The notes under the pieces are model-generated. The model saw nothing but the letters and a program-made list of their open reading frames with translations. It was not told the origin of the DNA and did no database searches. The translations under genes were made by a program, and so were the position numbers. From positions 1 through 64,000 of the forward strand of contig JAQGBZ010000032.1 of the NCBI GenBank assembly GCA_034687125.1: a stretch of DNA of 64,000 nt, read 5' to 3'. The stretch comes from Neelides folsomi (lineage: Eukaryota > Arthropoda > Collembola > Neelipleona > Neelidae). This document shows positions 22,665 to 34,628 of this stretch, piece by piece (within the stretch, counting starts at the first letter, position 1; each line of letters starts with the position of its first letter).

Positions 22665-24090
22665 TTTAAACTTTTAAATAATGTGAGAATAACTGTCAAT
22701 GTCACTTGAATACTTTCGGTCCCTTTGCGGTTTTCTACTCTTTTGATATATCGAGATTCTCACTATGAACTTTTTAGCACAAAATACTGAGGTAAGTAAC
22801 TGCGCAAGGGTAACTAATATTTTTATAAGTTAAATATTGTTTAATTTAAATAAGTTTAAATTATCCAGTTGACTTTGTATTACTTATAATCAATTCTAAA
22901 ATTAGTTTAATTCCATTAATGAGGAGTTGTGGGAGAGCGCGTTGATGAATAGTGGAAGTTGACTTGCGACTGGGGATGAGTTTGAAAAAAATGATCAAAA
23001 TTCCCTCGACTTTAATAAACATTCTTTGTTGGACTCTGGAGCTTTGGCTATACGTGAATACAATTAGGGCTCCATATAATAAAGCATAATGGGTATACAA
23101 CAACAACAACAACAATGATGATGATGATGGAATGAGTACATGAAGACGAGTTACGAAGCGTAGGCCCATAAGAAAGAAGCTTAATTTGTAAATGAATAAT
23201 TTTATTAGAGATATAGGGATGATTGTGAGAATTCCCGTACGGTCTTTTCCCTAACTGTGACTCCCTATGGAATATTTGAGTTATTCATTTCGGTCTGAAT
23301 GAGACTCCCCTGACTTGGCAAAAAACTCTCATTTCCCCACTTGGGAACAAATGGCCTAATAGGTCTTTGATACATAAGACTAATGACATGAGGCTCTTGA
23401 AGCCGGTCGATGATGGGATTTTCTCAGACGTCGCTCTGGCACATCCCTTTTAATCACACTATTTTCATATCGCATCATCTTTTACTCACGTTCACAGATG
23501 ACACGCAGTGTGGAGATGTGAACATTTTATATTTAATATTGACACTTGGTTTAAAGATCTTGGAACGATTCTTGGTATATGCTTCGTAAATAATATAGAC
23601 ATAGCGTAATGTACCAGGTAGATAAATAAAAGTATGATCATGGTTCATGAACAATGAACGTTTAATGGGAATAATGAATTTTCATGATTCGTCTCATTTA
23701 CTCTTGGAATTTCTATTTAATTTAATTTTAATTCTCATTCGGTCCTTTTCCGTGTCATCTTCACACTTATGAGTTTTAATTCTTTATTAATATTTTGTGC
23801 AAATTAGCTTTCGCATTCGCTGTTGAATTCTTTTTTAAAAGGTACATGGACGTTGGATTTTTTATTTAAAAATAATTATAGCAATTTGCAACTGTTCAAA
23901 ATATAGTTTTTCAAATTCAAATTTATTCACAAAATTAGTTGCTGTTACAAGATTGTAATACATGAGCGATTTTACAAGTCTCAAAAACATTCATAAAAAT
24001 GGTCTTCCATGTATGACACTTTCTAAAAATTAAATCTCCAAATCAGAATCAGAATTACAATCCCAAAAACAGCCAAAAAGGTTGATTTTA
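22665..24090. other. Intergenic spacer, 1.4 kb
   Basis: Contains a trinucleotide microsatellite (23097–23130). The minus-strand open frame across that repeat (22861–23169) reads it as poly-Leu/Ser and is not a credible gene. No fourth paralog is visible. Confidence 0.5.
23097..23130. repeat. (CAA)n–(ATG)n microsatellite
   Basis: About five CAA units followed directly by four to five ATG units. Confidence 0.9.
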
Positions 24091-27000
24091 TTATTGTAAT
24101 GCAAACATTGCTAAGTCTATCCATGATCGAAAAAAAGATACTGATTGAAAGTAATCAATGAAGCTTCCAGTGGATGAATTCTTGGGTGAAAAGGGAACTC
24201 CATATGAGACAATTCCGACTTGTGTTGCTTTTGATGTGTCTTGTCCAATTAAAACGAGAGGTCCGCCTGAATCTCCCTTTTAAAAAGTTAATATTATAAA
24301 CAAGAATAAAAGGATCATGGATCAGATAAGATTAGAATCTGATAATTGTAAGTGAAAAAATATTTAAAAAAATATATTATTAAAATGTAATTGGGTGTTA
24401 TACTAAAACTTACTGGTCCAACGAAATTGGCAATACTTCCTGTCTCGCTTTGTGTACAGAGCAATGAATCAAACGTGAATTTATATTTTGGATGATTTAA
24501 GAGGGTTTTAATTGCTGCTGTATACATTGGTTTATGATAAAACTCACAAAACGATGTATTCTGAATTATGAAATTTTTTCCACTTTGGAGCTTTTTGGGT
24601 GGTTTTGGATAAGGATCTGTTAAGTTCGTCAATCCCCAACCACTTGCCATTGTCATACGGCCCTCGTATTTCCTATCTTGAAATAAAAATTACTAGCTTA
24701 TAATTTGCTTTTATTCTTTCTTTAAATATGTATGTATGAAAGTTTGTGAATTACTTTGCGGTGCTAGAGAAACTGGTTTAATGGCATCAGTGTAAGTGAT
24801 CTTTCCTTGAATCTTCACAATTGCAATATCATTCAAAAGCATTGTCTCGTCGTAAGCTAGATGAAATAGAATCGTTTCCACTTTAAAGGACATACTCTCA
24901 ATGTCCTCATCACATAAATTGTCATCACCAACGAATATACGATATTGACCTATCGACCTCATTGGTTTTTTTGACCTGAAATTAAATGTAGAATTTTTAA
25001 TATTGACCTAATGCATTAATGAAAAAGCAATTAATCATGCATTTATGAATACATTACCGTTACATTTTACTATACATCAATAACTACACAGATTCCATAT
25101 CAAAAGACACAAAGACGCAAATCTTTCCTCTCAAGATTAGTGCAGTTTTTATTACTAACTAATTAACTTGAAATATCTAATTGACGTTAAATTCCATAAA
25201 TATTGAACCTTAAAGCAATAAATATTAAGTTTAAAAATATTGATTAGCCTTAATTGAATGGAAAACTTGCTAACTCCCATATTATTTAAACGTTAAATGA
25301 TGTTAAATGGAAAAAAGGTTAATTTTCAATGTATTTTTGAGCATTTTCCTTACTAATTCATTTTGTTCTCAAAAAATATATATTAAATCTTAAGAATTTG
25401 ACTGAAATGTTTATATTTTATCGATTCCACATAATCAACTTATTTAAAAATTAAATAAAATTAACTATCTCCCTACATTTCAAAGAATTAATTGACATTA
25501 AAAATAAATAAGATGAAATTTATTTAACTTTCCTTGATTTAGCGTCGACTAAATAGCAAATATCTAATAATACCCCAAAACTGAATGAAAATCTTTAAAA
25601 TGTAAAGTTCCTACTAGAATGGATGGCAATGGACTATTGTGTTGTATATAAGTAATTATTTGTATTCATTGTTAGTAATAAATGCAGATATTACGTATTA
25701 TTTTTAATTAGATTATACTAACAATAAGAATAAGAAAGTTTTAATCATAAATCCAAATTCAAACCTCGAATGAAAACAATGAGAAGCGGTTAAAATGAGA
25801 TTTTCTGAAATGATAGATCCTCCACAGAAATGTAGTCCTTCAGTTCTCGAACAATTATTCATTATATGCTTCACCACAGTGTCGTTAAATTTAAAAGATG
25901 TGATCGATTCTCGCATACTGACTTGCCAAGGAATACTTTCAATTTCTGTGTCTTCTCCGTTTACAATATAAGGAGATGGCTCGAACCTTCATTTATCATT
26001 GTCATTATTATCTTTAAATAATTTGAAATGGTTTTTGTTTTACGATTTTGAGGAATCATCACTGTCACCAAAATCTGAATTGTCATCTGCCAGAGCTTGA
26101 ACTGGCCCATAAGCGTCGGAATCATATTGTGGAGTTTCTTCTCTTCTCGTGCTCTTTATTAACGGTTTTTCTTTCATCTCCTTTATCTTTTCTAATAAAT
26201 TATATACCGAATTGTAAAAATTCCATGCTTTTCTAATTTAAGAAATTACGAAAAAATAAATAAAATTATACCAAATTGATGTTTTAGCAGTTGTGTCAAT
26301 TTAATTTTCCATTTATATTTTTCGCTACTCATTAATGCGATAAGAGAAATCTCACTAAACATTCCAGTATATTTATTCCTTTCAATCATAACTATAAAAA
26401 TTGAAATTTTTTAACATTTTTAGATATGGTAAATATGAAATTAATTTGCTTTTATATTAGATTTTTTGCTTTTTTATCTTACGAGAATATCCAGTATAAT
26501 ATCCGCAAATAGGCGGCGGCATCCATTTGTCAAATCCACGTATAAACAAATAATCACTTTCACACGCTGAAGGAAGAACAAACCCATGTCCATCACTTTC
26601 AAAATCAATGAACTCGACCCTATACAATTTAAATGAAATTGAGAATTATATAACTTTTTTGTTATTCATACATTTATTTTTTATTATGATTATACATAAA
26701 TATTTTTGTAGGCTTTGTAGTTTTATTTTGTGATTTGTATTTAAGTATTAGAAAAAGTTTTAAATTCTTACAATATTCCAATAGTGTCATTATGAATTTT
26801 TAGAGTGAATTGACAACTAAGACTCGTTGATGAAACATTTGGATAATTGGGAGATTGAAACATCCCTACAGTCCCATTACTCACAGCCCCACAATTTCCA
26901 ATTTTCTCACTAGGAACTAATAAAATTCGTTTAATTGATCAGTGAGCAGTTAATCAGTTAAGATGATACATTTTCAAAGGTTAGCACTTACCGTCACAAC

Positions 27001-27276
27001 AATTCATTTCATTTGTGCAGTGGCCAATAATTTTACCTCCCTTTTCAAGGCATTTTCCAGCACTTTCTATGCAAATTCCTGGACATGTTCTGCCTTTAAT
27101 TTAACATAAAAATCCAGTTTTAATAAACAATGTAATGTTTTGCATTTAATTGACAGAGACATAAGTGTTGATTTAAAAACCTTACCATCTGTATTTAACC
27201 AAAAGGTTATCAATATAAAAATTAAAAGTGTATTTATAATTAGTGATTTTTGTTTCGTGTGGTATGTTATTAGCAT
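24091..27276 (-). CDS. Secreted CUB-domain serine protease (S1 family)
   Basis: Ten exons (27276–27186, 27093–26992, 26916–26772, 26619–26483, 26391–26272, 26191–26044, 25986–25765, 24975–24755, 24676–24414, 24276–24091) give 544 residues. In order: signal/anchor (1–29); a six-Cys disulfide knot ending NCCD (31–64); a CUB domain (about 70–205: [28 protein letters not shown]); an acidic linker; and an S1 protease from about 255, with the activation site YIVNGEDTE. The catalytic triad is intact: His in LTASHC, Asp in LLNDIAIV, Ser486 in GDSGGPLV. The residues before the Ser motif read FVGPGDSGG: the base-of-pocket position (chymotrypsin 189) is Phe, not Asp, and the usual Cys191 is absent. Trypsin-like specificity is therefore unlikely. 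Probably a secreted zymogen in digestion, defence or matrix processing. Confidence 0.9.
24976..25764 (-). other. Long intron of the CUB-serine protease
   Basis: 789 bp between the exon with the catalytic His and that with the catalytic Asp. Very AT-rich; no embedded gene or repeat recognised. Confidence 0.6.
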
Positions 27277-28297
27277 TGGAAAATATGATAATAAAATAAT
27301 TTTTTATTGATTAATGAAGTTTGTTAGAGACATTCGACATGTTTAGAGAAAAATTTACCACTGATTCTATTTTGTGTGCAAAAAATTACAACTAAAAGAA
27401 AGAAAAGGGTCAAGTTGAGTATGAAATTATTAAATAGGAAATATCGTGAGGTCTAAATTTTGAATAAAAGAAGGTTTTGACCTCGAGGTAAAATCGAAGT
27501 TCATTTCTCATTCATGGAGTTACTGGACATAATTACACTTTACATATATGAAATCAATTCTTTCCCTTCTCGACCTTCAAGTTGCGTGTTCAATTAATAT
27601 TACCTGTGGTTCAACTCATTTTTGTCAAAAACACTCATGTTGACTTTTAAAAGTTAATATAATAAATTCGTGCAAGTGATTCTTTTAAATCACTTACATT
27701 ATTTACCTACAAAATACATAAATACCGATTTAAATACGATTATTATGCATACCTACAAGGATATACATCTTTCATATTTATAATACTTATTATATATTCG
27801 ATGAAACAAAATACATACAAGATGAATGTAAAAATATGCATATATACATAAATCCAACAATTTAAATATCAATTTATATTAGAATTACCGTACATACCTA
27901 TACATACATTTTATCCATGATCGCCAATAGTAGATACCATACATCTACGTAATTTTTTAAAATGTTTATGATTTATAAAAATATTCAATGATTTATTATT
28001 ATAATTGTCTAATGTTAATAATTAGGTATTGGTGATTAAATAAATATTTACAGAATTTGATAGAAAATTTTATTTTATTTTCAAATATACCTATTAATCA
28101 AAAAATCTTTCCCCAAAACACCTTCAACCACAAAAAATTAGGTCCCATAATCAGTACGTAATTGCTTTAAAGTTAAAAGTCATTGGTAATATTATTGGTA
28201 ATGTTTATATTTATTGGTAAATATAAATATAATTAAAGCTTTTTAAACTCTTTCAAAATTTGGGTGATTTTGAAGAAGGCATTTTTGTCAATGCCAT
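27277..28297. other. Intergenic spacer with ATACAT-rich low-complexity DNA
   Basis: The middle (about 27700–27915) is dominated by acatac/atacat words in no strict register. No coding exon seen. It should contain the promoter of the CUB-protease gene on its left side. Confidence 0.5.
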
Positions 28298-29548
28298 TCA
28301 AGGTTTTTTAAGAATAATGACAACAGAAGAAATCTCCATTGGCCAAGGTGAAGTATCTTCTGGTATTTCCGAGTAAACTTTTTTGATTACTTCTTTTAAG
28401 TCATGATTCAAATCAGCATATAATTCCACATTTTTCAATTGATACTTTTCTGCCCAATGTTCAGTGACCAATTCTGTAAATAAAACCCAATTAATAATAA
28501 ATATTCATTTAAGCATTAGAGCATGTATATAAATTATATAAAGTTTTGAATTTTATAATACGTGTAAATTTTTCAAAGTTTTCGAATTTGTAAGAATATG
28601 GAAGATATTCCAAAGTCTTCACTTCAAACCCAATCTTAACCACAAACTCCTTCAATTGTGCCATGAAATCTGAGTTGAATGCCCAAGTGTGCTCCATCAA
28701 GGAAAATACTTTTTCTTCACCCTAAATATTTTGAAAAATAGGATCTTATTAAGCGGAACATTATTAAAGTTTTGAAATTGTGTACTTGGAGTAATTGCCA
28801 TTTAACCATAAATAATGTAATTTTTTAAACATACATCAATGAGCTTTCCCCATTTCTCAATTTTTTGAAGTCCAGAGAAAACAGCCTGTAATTTACTAAT
28901 AGGGAGCGTTAATCCAACTTCTCCTCCAGAGTTCAATATTTGAAAGGCCTTCATGAAGAAATCTTCGTAATTATTGAAATATTGTAAAACGTGAAGTCCA
29001 AGAACTTTATCAAACTTGACTTCATCTCCAAACGGCCAATCACCTTTAATTAAAAATTTTATATTTTAAACATATTTTGCTTTTATAAATATAGGACATT
29101 CCATTCGGTATTGTTATTGTACCTATTGATCATATTATTAATGACATTCACATTTTATCATGCCATTATTAATAAACTCTGTCAATTTACCCAAAATGTT
29201 TCCTTTGACAAAAGTAATAATGTCCTCTGGAAGTCCCAGTTTCTTTGCAGCATCAATTGGCCCTTGGATTGTGTCAACTCCGATAACTTTCGCATTGCTC
29301 TTTTGTGCATGAGGGAGAAAGACATTTTTTGCCATTTGACCACTTCCACAACCATAGTCAAGCCAAAGTCCACCGCTTGACCATGTCAATCCTCCTTCAA
29401 ACAATGGAAGTTCATTGTCGACAACGACATGATGAAGAAAATGAAGTCCTTTATGTCCATGTCCGTGTCCATGTCCGTGTCCATGTCCATGTCCGTGGTC
29501 GTGTCCATCTTGAGATTCATGATGACCAGCACACTTTGAATCAGACAT
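28298..29548 (-). CDS. Class I SAM methyltransferase, JHAMT-like, with Gly-His repeat N-terminus
   Basis: Four exons (29548–29152, 29043–28835, 28721–28562, 28473–28298) give 313 residues. The SAM-binding motif I is LWLDYGCGSG (61–70), with the acidic motif II region at VIGVDT. Post-motifs FDKVLGLHVLQY and LNSGGEVGLTL give the usual Rossmann strand 4 and 5 pattern. Arthropod juvenile hormone acid/farnesoic acid O-methyltransferases have this general layout, but the class is broad and the substrate cannot be read from the sequence. The unusual feature is the N-terminus: HDH followed by seven Gly-His pairs (residues 16–32), coded by a hexanucleotide-like repeat and a likely metal-binding tail. 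There is no signal peptide, so it is cytosolic. The true start is the ATG at 29548; there is no ATG further upstream in frame nearby. Confidence 0.82.
29453..29507. repeat. Gly-His coding repeat
   Basis: Six-base units alternating gtccat and gtccgt, coding Gly-His on the minus strand, in exon 1 of the methyltransferase. Unit number may vary between individuals. Confidence 0.9.
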
Positions 29549-30063
29549 TTTGTACTGCAATTTTTCTTGAAAATATTCTAATTAAATGGCTTCAATTAAT
29601 AATAAATGTATTTTTTTAAAATAAAAATCGGCGTATATGAATCTATTTTTTCAAGTGGAAAATGACGTAAAATATTTAATGTGTATTAATTAGAGTATGT
29701 TATGTATTAGTGTATTCAAGAATTCAAGGTTGTGGGATGAAGACTGTACTTGTGGTCAGAATCGCGCGAATGAATCATTATCATGTGTTGGTTTCGAATG
29801 GGGAGAGAAAATAGAGAACATTTTAACATTTGGTAGTTAATTCAACTTTGTGTTTAAACATTATTTATTTAGGTTTAATTTAACGACGCCACTGTTTGGT
29901 TTCATGTTAACGCCTTCGTTAAATATTCCATCATTGATCACGTCATGGTTTAATTATTATTGAGGGTGAATGGAATCACAATTAATAATTTTAAATATGA
30001 TGTGAGACGAAGAAGGAGACTGAAATTGAAAGTGTTCCATTTTTTAGAGATATTACTGACATT
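29549..30063. promoter_or_regulatory. Divergent promoter region, methyltransferase / cystinosin
   Basis: A 515-bp spacer between two genes that point away from each other, so it should hold both promoters. No clear core element is recognisable beyond AT-rich words. Confidence 0.5.
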
Positions 30064-32118
30064 ATGTATGTCAAATTATTCAGAGATCAATTTTTCTTAA
30101 TTACGATTATAATTGCCCTCTCCCTCCTTCTCAATGTACAAGGTAAGTTGTATTATATTATTAGCGGTAGATTTACTTTATTTACAACATAAATGGGTTA
30201 AAATTAAATCTGAATAAAATTTTAAATGATAAGATCGGTGCCAATTGCGCATTGATTAATTACGTAGTTAACATTATAACTTTATTTACATTATTTTCTT
30301 ATTATCAGTTGTTTCTCCTGAAAATACAAATGAAACAATGAAATACCCTTTGAGGATTTCCACTAATGAACTTTGGCTTCAACTCGGGGAATCCTCAACA
30401 GTTTTCCTTACGCCCAATTGGTAAAATATGATGAGTTATTAAACAAGTATTTAATGTGCGTTTAAAAATATAATATGAGAACATGGTTTGATATGAGCAT
30501 AGGATTAAATTATTTTTAATCTTTTAGGAGGAGTTTTAATCAGAGCTTTCCCAATGAGACGACTTTCCTGATTCAATTCAAACCGGACCATTTAGGAGTG
30601 ATCGAAACCATCGATAATATTACAATCAATACCAAAACTTTTTCGAACCAGTCGATTTTAGTTACAAGCATATCACCCGGAAGAGTCATCGTCACAGCCG
30701 ATGCTTCGAATATCTCTATGACTGATGTTCCGGCGAATACATCAATAAGGCATGGATTATAAATTAATTTATTCAATGAATTCTTAAACTATATTTATAA
30801 TAAATTATAATCTTTTAATGATCTTTTGGTATAGTGTCTCCAATGTATTTCTTCGTGTTTTCGTATATAAACTTGAGATATTGAATGTATTGAGTCAAGT
30901 CGTTGGATGGATTTATTTTGTTTGCTGGTCGATTTCATTTTATCCTCAGATAATCCAAAATTTGAGGAGAAAAAGGTTTGACTTTTAAATGCATTATTCT
31001 ATATGTTGAAATTATCAATTTTAAATCTTATGACTAATTTCTTATTAATATCCATGTGTAATAATATTAATTTTATAGTGTTCGTGGTCTGAGTGCAGAT
31101 TTCGTTTATTTAAATCTTGTTGGTCATACGCTCTACGGAATTTACAATATCGGATTATTTTCTGTCAAAGAGGTTCAAGCCGAATATTCACTTCAATACC
31201 CAACGTCTATCTTGCCCGTTCAAATCAATGACGTCGTTTTCTCTCTTCATGCCATATTTGCTGCTTCAATCACAGCAATGCAAACATTTGTCTATGATGT
31301 AAAATATTTTTAAATTAATTTTCAAATAATAATAACTAATATTTTTTACTAATAAATAATATCTGTAATATTTCCTCAATGATGACCAATTTTAATTTAT
31401 TAAAATTTAACATTTAGAAAGGACCACAAACCATTTCAAAAGTCGGAACGAGCTTTCTCTTTCTTCTCTTTACTGTGACATTTGTGTCGTTTATCGTCAC
31501 AGCGTCCGGTGGAGTCTCTTGGCTTACATTCCTCACCGTCTGCGCTCTTCAGAAACTCTTCGTCACTCTAATCAAATATGTTCCTCAGGTTAAACTTATC
31601 TATTTTTAATTTATAAAATTAAATGTGATTATTCCTTTTCGAATTTTGGTTTAATAGTGGAATGTATAATATTTGTAGGCTGTCTTGAATTATAAACGGA
31701 AAAGTACGAGCGGTTGGTGCATTGGAAACGTCCTTCTTGACTTCTCTGGTGGAATTTTCTCCATTGCTCAGATGTTTATTTTGGCCTATAATAATGGTAT
31801 TTTTTAAGAATTATAATGTAAAAATTAAAATATTTAAACTTATTGATTGATTTTTAAAAAATTGATTTTTGAATAAATTCAATTTTAGACGACTGGTCTT
31901 CCATATTCGGTGACGTTACCAAATTTGGACTCGGTTTCTTCTCTGTTGCGTTCGATGTTTTCTTCATTATTCAACATTACGTTTTGTACAGAGGAAGATA
32001 TGACGAATATGAACCGTTAGAAGGAACTACTCGAGAATACGACGACGAAGGTCTAGTCGCTACCACTTCGTCAAACCAACTCAACGCCGATTTCACATCA
32101 TCGTCTGCTTCCCATTAA
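30064..32118 (+). CDS. ctns: Cystinosin, lysosomal cystine/H+ symporter
   Basis: Eight exons (30064–30142, 30309–30420, 30528–30749, 30835–30975, 31079–31298, 31418–31588, 31679–31796, 31889–32118) give 430 residues. Cystinosin exports cystine from lysosomes with protons. The N-terminus is a signal peptide (1–26), followed by a luminal domain with many N-glycosylation sequons (NET, NQS, NIT, NIS, NTS). Seven membrane helices follow. The first PQ-loop is in [20 protein letters not shown], followed by [13 protein letters not shown]; the second is [20 protein letters not shown], followed by NVLLDFSGG and [10 protein letters not shown]. All match the family closely. Intron 3 appears to use a GC donor (AAG|GCATGG) with a normal tag acceptor, the only non-GT donor found. 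The C-tail is longer and more acidic than usual and carries YEPL, a possible lysosomal sorting signal. Poly(A) word aataaa at 32183. Confidence 0.96.
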
Positions 32119-32182
32119 TTAAAAGGTCATTCAGAGTTCGAATCTGCAGCGATCATTACACGTATCATGAACAAATAACATT

Positions 32183-32188
32183 AATAAA
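32183..32188 (+). terminator. Poly(A) signal of cystinosin
   Basis: Canonical aataaa 65 bp after the stop codon, followed by a T-rich stretch. Confidence 0.6.
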
Positions 32189-33473
32189 AACAATTTATAT
32201 TTATTTCGTTTTATTTTTTACAAACAAAATTTATAAACATAAGTTTAGTACAAATATATACATAAGCATGTTAAAGTATTTCAATCTTATTATTACCAAC
32301 TATCTCACTTTTACTTATTTACTGTAATATTGACCAACAACAACAACAACCAATAATACATATTATAAGTACAATCTAATTTATAGTTAAAAGTTTTACG
32401 TTAAAAGAAAATAATCATGTTTATTTCAAACAAGCTTTTAAGATGTTTCAATATTTTTGTTTTTAACATGCCAAAATGTATAGAAATGACAGAAACCACA
32501 AACCACATAAGTAAAACCATTTTTTTGAATTCTTAAAACCTTAATATATGACTGTAAGATGATTCATTTTTCTGAGTAATTATACAGTTAATAGCTAATC
32601 AAATATTCTCTGGTAGATATTTATTTAACATTCGAAATTTCCATCCTAAGCAGTTTTAAAAACGTGTGATAGGCGATAGGAAATGGGCGGAAAGTGAAAA
32701 AAGCTAACGAGAGGCTTAAAGTTACACGTACAGTTACATCCCTATTGAGATTCCTTCATCTGCTCATCGAACTCGAGCTTCGTCGAATAAATGTAAATCC
32801 TCCCTCATTAGGGATTCAAAGCATAATGGGAAAGTTTAAGGAGGCTAACTTGAATGGACGGCCACAATCGAAAGTTGAATCACTCGAGGAATGTCGAGCT
32901 TATTAATAGTTAGAACTCCTCTTTGGACGTTAGAATATTGACACCCCATTAATTAAAACTTTATTCGATTTATCTTTCCTTTTACATTCAAACTCTTCTC
33001 TATATCCATTTTAATACCCAATAAACCGAGTGTATCTCTTTGTTCATTAACTTATATGCTTTATATGGAGAATCCCAGTCAACACCCTGAGTTCATCCTC
33101 GGTATCTCTTTCACCCGAAGAACACTTGAAGGATCCCCGTCCTCAATCCTCATTACGCCGCATTACAAGTTGATTACAATCGAATTCTCCAGCAGCTGAA
33201 GCCTTTAAAGAACTTCGGTTCCCTACAGTTCCGTCCACAATTACACCACCTTCAATCGAAATGATGCAGGAGGTTCTTCCATTCATCTCCTACCCCACGT
33301 AGAGCAGGAAATTAACGTTGAATTTTCAGTTTCCTCTCCAAACAAGCCTTGTTGAATTAAAAGAAATGCAATTACACGCTTACTTTGAAATTGAACAAAA
33401 CTTTAAATCATTTTTATTTTATAGACTTTAGTTGTAAATTAACTAATAGGTATTTTGGATTTAGCCACTGATT

Positions 33474-33550
33474 TTCATATTTCATTTCACTTTAATTTCA
33501 TTACATTTCACTATTTCATTTCACTTCACATTTCACATATTTCACATTAT
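33474..33550. repeat. TTTCA-rich low-complexity tract
   Basis: Imperfect tandem units of the type atttca / tttcac, about a dozen copies. Confidence 0.85.
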
Positions 33551-34628
33551 CGAATGTAGTATTGTATAGTATGTATAAGACTTTTTAGATTATAAACATT
33601 ATAAATAAGTTGTTCGCAAAAGTTGCATTGTTAATGTGATCAATTTGTCAAAATCCAATGAGATTTTTCCTTTTGTGTTTCATAATATCAAAGCTTAGCT
33701 TAATAGAAAGGCGGATGACGTGATTAAGGAGGGTTTGTATTATTGTTTGAACAAGGCATTTAGTGTGGGTGGGGATGAGCGAAGGCTCAGAGGGACTTCT
33801 ACTTTTTAACTGAATTTGCTCGAGTGAGTGGGTTTGTGAGGAATTGAGGTGAATGTAATTGGGCGTTGGGAGCTTGGAGTGGGCTGGTCAGAGGAGGAAT
33901 GGCCACGGCTAATGTAATAATAATAATTAGGATTGAACGCGTGAGGGTTTGATGTGAGAAAGCAGATGTGAGAAGGACGTGATAAATTTCCTTTGCATGT
34001 TCTCATTATTTCATGAGCTTCTAATCCGCCTTTGAAACAATGAGTCCACAGTCGGAGGTTTTAAATGAGTCTCGTTCCGAGAGAGAGGAAGTGAGACCAT
34101 AGACACCCAGAATTACAGTCATACACGTACGGATTACAAAAGACTATCGAGTTTCATGGAGGTGGAATAATAAGAAAGTCTTTTTATTTGAATAACTTGA
34201 TGTGTTGGAAGGAGTTGAACGAGCATTTGGATTGGAGCAACCTTTTTACCCCTTCGAGTACCAACTGACTCGTTTTCAGTTATTTCAACCCGCTCTCGGT
34301 TCTCACTCATCATCTACTAAAATGCTAATTTATTTATCATTCGATTAAACCCTCCTTCATTTGTTTCAATTTACCTTTATTGTATAAATACCTGAATATT
34401 AATCTGAAATGCCATTAAATTTATATAATTTTTATTTATTTTATTGTATATTTAATATTAGGATATAAAGGTTCAATAATATTAGTAAATATTTATTATG
34501 AATTTTTAAATTAAAAGCAAATCATTATTCCTTTTATAACCAGTTTTTAATCTTATTCTTTAAACTTTAAATTCAATCCCATATTAAGTGTGGATTTAAG
34601 AAATGAAAAATGATTTGAAGCAGCTGTA

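Larger units (their letters stand above)
32119..34628. other. Start of the gene desert
   Basis: No coding exon supported. Holds a short CAA microsatellite (32334–32350) and a TTTCA-rich repeat (33474–33550). From about 32.7 kb on, the sequence becomes visibly less AT-rich than the gene region to the left. Confidence 0.5.

Noticed and set aside
22861-23169. 102-codon minus-strand frame with poly-Ser/Leu
   Set aside because: It is the translation of the CAA/ATG microsatellite and its flanks; no splice context and no relation to the neighbouring paralogs.
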